64,000 nt of DNA from Streptomyces virginiae (GTDB lineage Bacteria > Actinomycetota > Actinomycetes > Streptomycetales > Streptomycetaceae). Both the position numbers and the translations under genes were made by a program. This document shows positions 60,093 through 64,000 of the stretch, piece after piece. The notes below the pieces were generated by a model. The model made no database searches and was not told the DNA's origin. It worked only from the letters and a program-made list of their open reading frames with translations. The DNA lies in assembly GCF_000720455.1 (NCBI RefSeq), contig NZ_JOAK01000031.1, forward strand, positions 1 to 64,000, given 5' to 3'. The first letter of the stretch is position 1. Each line of letters opens with the position of its first letter.

Positions 60093-60962
60093 ATGACGCA
60101 CGCCGTTTCGCCTGCCCGCGAACCCGCAGCCGCGGCCTCCCCCACCCTGTACGGAGGCACGGGCACCCGGCGCATCACCGTCCGCGACCTGACCCTCGCC
60201 AAGGAACGCGGCGAGAAGTGGCCCATGCTCACCGCCTACGACGCGATGACCGCGTCCGTCTTCGACGAGTCCGGCATCCCGGTCATCCTCGTCGGCGACT
60301 CGATGGGCAACTGCCACCTCGGGTTCGACTCCACCGTCCCGGTGACGATGGACCACATGACCATGCTGTCGGCGGCCGTCGTACGCGGCACCAGCCGTGC
60401 GCTGGTCATCGGCGACATGCCGTTCGGCTCGTACCAGGAAGGCCCCGTGCAGGCGCTGCGCAGCGCGACCCGCCTGGTCAAGGAGGCCGGTGTGGGTGCC
60501 GTGAAGCTGGAGGGCGGCGAGCGCTCGCTGGCCCAGACCGAGCTGATCGTGCAGTCGGGCATCCCCGTCATGTCCCACCTGGGTCTGACCCCGCAGTCGG
60601 TCAACGCCATGGGCTACCGGGTGCAGGGCCGCGGCGACGAGGCCGCGCACCAGCTGCTGCGCGACGCGAAGGCCGCGCAGGACGCGGGCGCCTTCGCTGT
60701 GGTGCTGGAGCTCGTCCCGGCCGAGCTGGCCGCCGAGGTCACCCGCTCCCTGCACATCCCGACGGTCGGCATCGGCGCGGGCGCGGAGTGCGACGCGCAG
60801 GTCCTGGTGTGGACCGACATGATGGGCCTGACCGGCGGGAAGATGCCCAAGTTCGTCAAGCAGTACGCGAAGCTGCGCGAGACGATGACCGACGCGGCGA
60901 AGGCCTTCGCCGAGGACGTCGTCGGCGGAACGTTCCCGCAGGAGCAGCACGCCTTCCACTGA
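60093..60962 (+). CDS. panB: 3-methyl-2-oxobutanoate hydroxymethyltransferase
   Basis: A 289-residue TIM-barrel enzyme, first committed step of pantothenate synthesis (ketoisovalerate plus methylene-tetrahydrofolate to ketopantoate). Conserved: MLTAYDAMTASVFDESGIP, LVGDSMGNCHLG (metal site), GAVKLEGG, MSHLGLTPQS, and LELVPAELA with catalytic Glu. The ATG at 60093 has AAGGAG 8 bases upstream; ATG 60072 is in frame but unsupported. Confidence 0.95.
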   Translation: MTHAVSPAREPAAAASPTLYGGTGTRRITVRDLTLAKERGEKWPMLTAYDAMTASVFDESGIPVILVGDSMGNCHLGFDSTVPVTMDHMTMLSAAVVRGTSRALVIGDMPFGSYQEGPVQALRSATRLVKEAGVGAVKLEGGERSLAQTELIVQSGIPVMSHLGLTPQSVNAMGYRVQGRGDEAAHQLLRDAKAAQDAGAFAVVLELVPAELAAEVTRSLHIPTVGIGAGAECDAQVLVWTDMMGLTGGKMPKFVKQYAKLRETMTDAAKAFAEDVVGGTFPQEQHAFH

Positions 60963-60993
60963 GGCGCCCCGCTGATGTGAGGTGAACCGCTCC

Positions 60994-61026
60994 GACAGCC
61001 CGCCGACCGCGCGTCGGCGGGCTGTC
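60994..61026. terminator. panB terminator
   Basis: Perfect 14-base arms (60994-61007, 61013-61026), 5-base loop. Its right arm runs into the 11-bp direct repeats that follow. Confidence 0.82.
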
Positions 61027-61076
61027 GTACGTCTGTCGTACGTTTGTCGGTCGGCTGTCGGTGCTTTGTCAGTGGC
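61022..61076 (+). promoter_or_regulatory. Five 11-bp direct repeats upstream of ABC exporter
   Basis: Five contiguous units of 11 bases: CTGTCGTACGT twice, then TTGTCGGTCGG, CTGTCGGTGCT and TTGTCAGTGGC, ending 10 bases before the first possible start codon of the exporter. One-turn spacing is the architecture of SARP and PhoP/AfsR operators, though the heptamer matches neither published consensus that I remember. Confidence 0.55.
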
Positions 61077-61086
61077 GCCTGGTCCC

Positions 61087-62105
<1,019 letters not shown>

Positions 62106-62109
<4 letters not shown>

Positions 62110-62957
62110 GCACCGTAACCACGACGAAGCCCGCTCCCACCGCGCCCGGTCGGCCCTCGGTGCCCGCCCCGCGCGGGGAGGGCCGGATCGGCCTGCGGGG
62201 CAACCTGCGGCACATCGGCGCCCTGGTGCGCCGCAACGCCCTGCAGATCAAGCAGGACCCGGAGTCGATGTTCGACGTCCTGTTCATGCCGATCATCTTC
62301 ACGCTGCTGTTCGTGTTCGTCTTCGGCGGCGCGATCTCCGGCAAGGGCAACCAGGCGGACTACGTCAACTACGTGGTGCCGGGCCTCATGGCCATGATGG
62401 GCATGAACATCGCCATGGCGGTGGGCACCGGTGTCAACGACGACTTCAAGAAGGGCGTGATGGACCGGTTCCGGTCCATGCCGATCGCCCGTTCGTCCGT
62501 GCTCCTCGCCAAGATCGTCGTCGAGCTCGGCCGCATGATGGTGGCCATCGCCATCCTGCTCGCCGTGGGCTTCATCCTCGGTCTGTCGATCAAGTCCTCG
62601 GTGCTGGACCTGTTCCTCGCCATCGGACTGTCCGCGGTCTTCGGCAGCGCCCTGATGTGGATCTTCATCCTGCTCGGTCTCACCATGCAGAGCGCGCAGG
62701 CCGTCCAGGGCATGGCCATGCTGGTCCTGATGCCGCTGCAGTTCGGCAGCTCGATCTTCGCCCCGCCGTCCACGATGCCGGGCTGGCTCCAGTCCTTCAC
62801 GGACTACAACCCGCTGTCGAACCTGGCCGACGCGGCCCGGGCCCTGATCAACGGGACGCCCGTGGGCGACTCGGTGTGGATGACCCTGGCCTGGTCGCTG
62901 GCGATCACGGCGGTCACCATGCCGCTCGCGGTGCGCAAGTTCCGCCAGAAGACCTGA
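62106..62957 (+). CDS. ABC transporter permease, DrrB-like
   Basis: A 283-residue ABC-2-type permease with about six membrane helices and the DrrB-type stretch FRSMPIARSSVLLAK and SSIFAPPSTMPGWLQ. With the upstream ATPase it forms an exporter of a hydrophobic compound or lipid. Start overlaps the ATPase stop by 4 bases. Confidence 0.93.
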
Positions 62958-63014
62958 CCCGCGGACCGGTCCATTCCGGATCGCGTCCCGGACGGGCACC
63001 GGCCGGGGGCCGGG

Positions 63015-64000
63015 TCAGATGAAGGCGGTGGCCTCCTCCAGGGTGAGGCCGCCGCCTTCGGCGTACGCCGCCTCGTAGGCGGTGTCGCCGAGCGCCGACC
63101 GCGCCAGCTTCTCGGCGAGGGCGAAGTCCTCGCGTTCCGTGGACACCGGGACGTGCTGGGGCGGCAGCAGTGCGCGGTAGGCGCCGAGCAGCCGGGCGCC
63201 GTCGTACTCCCGCCGCGGGCCGCCGGGCGACACGAGGGAGACCGCCGCCGTCAGCAGGAAGGTGGCGGGCAGGTGCGGGGCGACCATCAGCGCCAGCGGG
63301 TGCCGGAAGGAGGCCGCGGCGTCGCGGATGCCCTGCAGGGCGTCCGCGTGGCGGCCGTCCTGGTTGTCCAGCCAGGCCGTGGTGGCCAGCAGGAACACGT
63401 CGAAGATGGCGTACGCGCCGTAGGCGAACTCCTCGCGCAGCACCTGGATCTGGAGACGGGCCTCGGCGATCCGGCCGGTGCGGCCGAGGATGCCCGCGAG
63501 GAACATCCGGGCCGCGGGCATCGCCTCGTTGCCGAACCGCTGCACCGTGGCGGTGATCTCGGTGAGGATCCGCTCGGCCTCCGCCATCTCGCCGTTCTCG
63601 GTGAGCGTGCCGGCCATCCGGACGCGCAACACGGTCACCTGCGCCTTCGCGCCGAGGCGTTCGGCGTACGCGATCGCCTCGCGGTAGTCGCGGGCGGCCA
63701 GGGCGTGCTCACCGCGCCGCTCCCGGGACTCGGCGCGGGCGGACAGCGCCTCCGCGCAGCCCCAGTCGTCGCCCAGATCCCGGAAGATTTCCAGGCTCTC
63801 GTCGGCGTCGCGGGAAGCGTCGCCCGCCCAGTCGGCGCGGTTGGCGAGGATGTTGGCACGCAGCTGGAGCGCGGAGGCGAGTTCCCAGTCGTAGCCGAGC
63901 GTGCGGGCGGTGGTCACGGTCGCGTCGACGACCCGTTTGAGCAGCCCGGCATCGCCCGCGATCATGACGGCGTAGATCCACAGGGAGGCCGGCGTGCGGC
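63015..64000 (-). CDS. C-terminal TPR part of a probable SARP/BTAD regulator
   Basis: At least 327 residues with no upstream stop before the window end, so the gene is cut. The visible part is all-helical with tetratricopeptide-like units (ALQLRANILANRADWAG, AESRERRGEHALAARDYREA, ILGRTGRIAEARLQIQVL). It resembles the C-terminal region of large AfsR/SARP regulators (BTAD-NB-ARC-TPR). The N-terminal DNA-binding part would lie outside, so the call is tentative. It is convergent with the ABC exporter genes. Confidence 0.72.
   Translation of the reverse strand, partial: RTPASLWIYAVMIAGDAGLLKRVVDATVTTARTLGYDWELASALQLRANILANRADWAGDASRDADESLEIFRDLGDDWGCAEALSARAESRERRGEHALAARDYREAIAYAERLGAKAQVTVLRVRMAGTLTENGEMAEAERILTEITATVQRFGNEAMPAARMFLAGILGRTGRIAEARLQIQVLREEFAYGAYAIFDVFLLATTAWLDNQDGRHADALQGIRDAAASFRHPLALMVAPHLPATFLLTAAVSLVSPGGPRREYDGARLLGAYRALLPPQHVPVSTEREDFALAEKLARSALGDTAYEAAYAEGGGLTLEEATAFI

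Noticed and set aside
61022..61076. PHO box for PhoP
   Set aside because: Spacing is 11 bases, but none of the units resembles GTTCACC on either strand.

Overview
The window comes from the chromosome of a Streptomyces-type actinobacterium. G+C is very high outside one island, start codons are often GTG, genes are tightly packed with 4-base ATGA/GTGA overlaps, and the gene order (malEFG-aglA-malR, glnE, glnA2, nadE, panB) matches the S. coelicolor region around SCO2228-SCO2241 as I remember it. Everything here was read by eye; no database search was run.

Region by region. (1) 1-9.2 kb is a maltodextrin locus: lipoprotein MalE, permeases MalF and MalG, a GH13 glucosidase and a LacI regulator on the minus strand, faced by a second GH13 enzyme and a second LacI regulator on the plus strand. 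It is a mirrored aglA-lacI duplication around one transporter; the plus-strand enzyme carries a low-complexity insert of about 133 residues. (2) 9.2-18.7 kb holds a PAP2-like phosphatase, a Tat-exported phospholipase C, a WhiJ-type regulatory set (XRE/DUF5753, DUF397, divergent ATPase) coupled to HEAT-repeat and GNAT genes, a winged-helix protein, a membrane protein and a secreted CAP protein. (3) 18.7-29.5 kb holds glnE, two tandem PIG-L deacetylase/propeller paralogues, a gamma-glutamylcyclotransferase-fold protein, a small secreted protein and an arylamine N-acetyltransferase.

(4) 29.6-47.8 kb is the main discovery: an integrative element of about 18 kb (AICE, pSAM2-like) inserted in the 3' end of the glutamine synthetase-like gene glnA2, not in a tRNA gene. 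An 87-base near-perfect direct repeat (29631-29717 and 47696-47782) marks the ends. Going leftward from glnA2 it carries int, xis, an iteron array with 12 exact copies of a 9-bp motif, a DUF3631 ATPase, a primase-polymerase, a C5-methyltransferase, a repeat-rich clt candidate, traB, a traA-like gene, several small spread/transfer genes, then an XRE-Nudix(Pif-like)-HD-GntR control block, and at the far end a lower-G+C defence cargo: a DUF262 protein divergent from an AspBHI/Mrr-type methylation-dependent endonuclease, next to an Imm32-like gene.

(5) 47.7-64 kb returns to the core chromosome: glnA2, a run of small envelope genes (DUF3105, DUF305, CBS), an alpha/beta hydrolase with a DUF998 membrane protein, a multicopper oxidase, a DUF4190-type protein, nadE, a membrane EEP-family protein, panB, a DrrAB-like ABC exporter preceded by five 11-bp direct repeats, and the C-terminal TPR part of a probable SARP/AfsR-type regulator running off the window.
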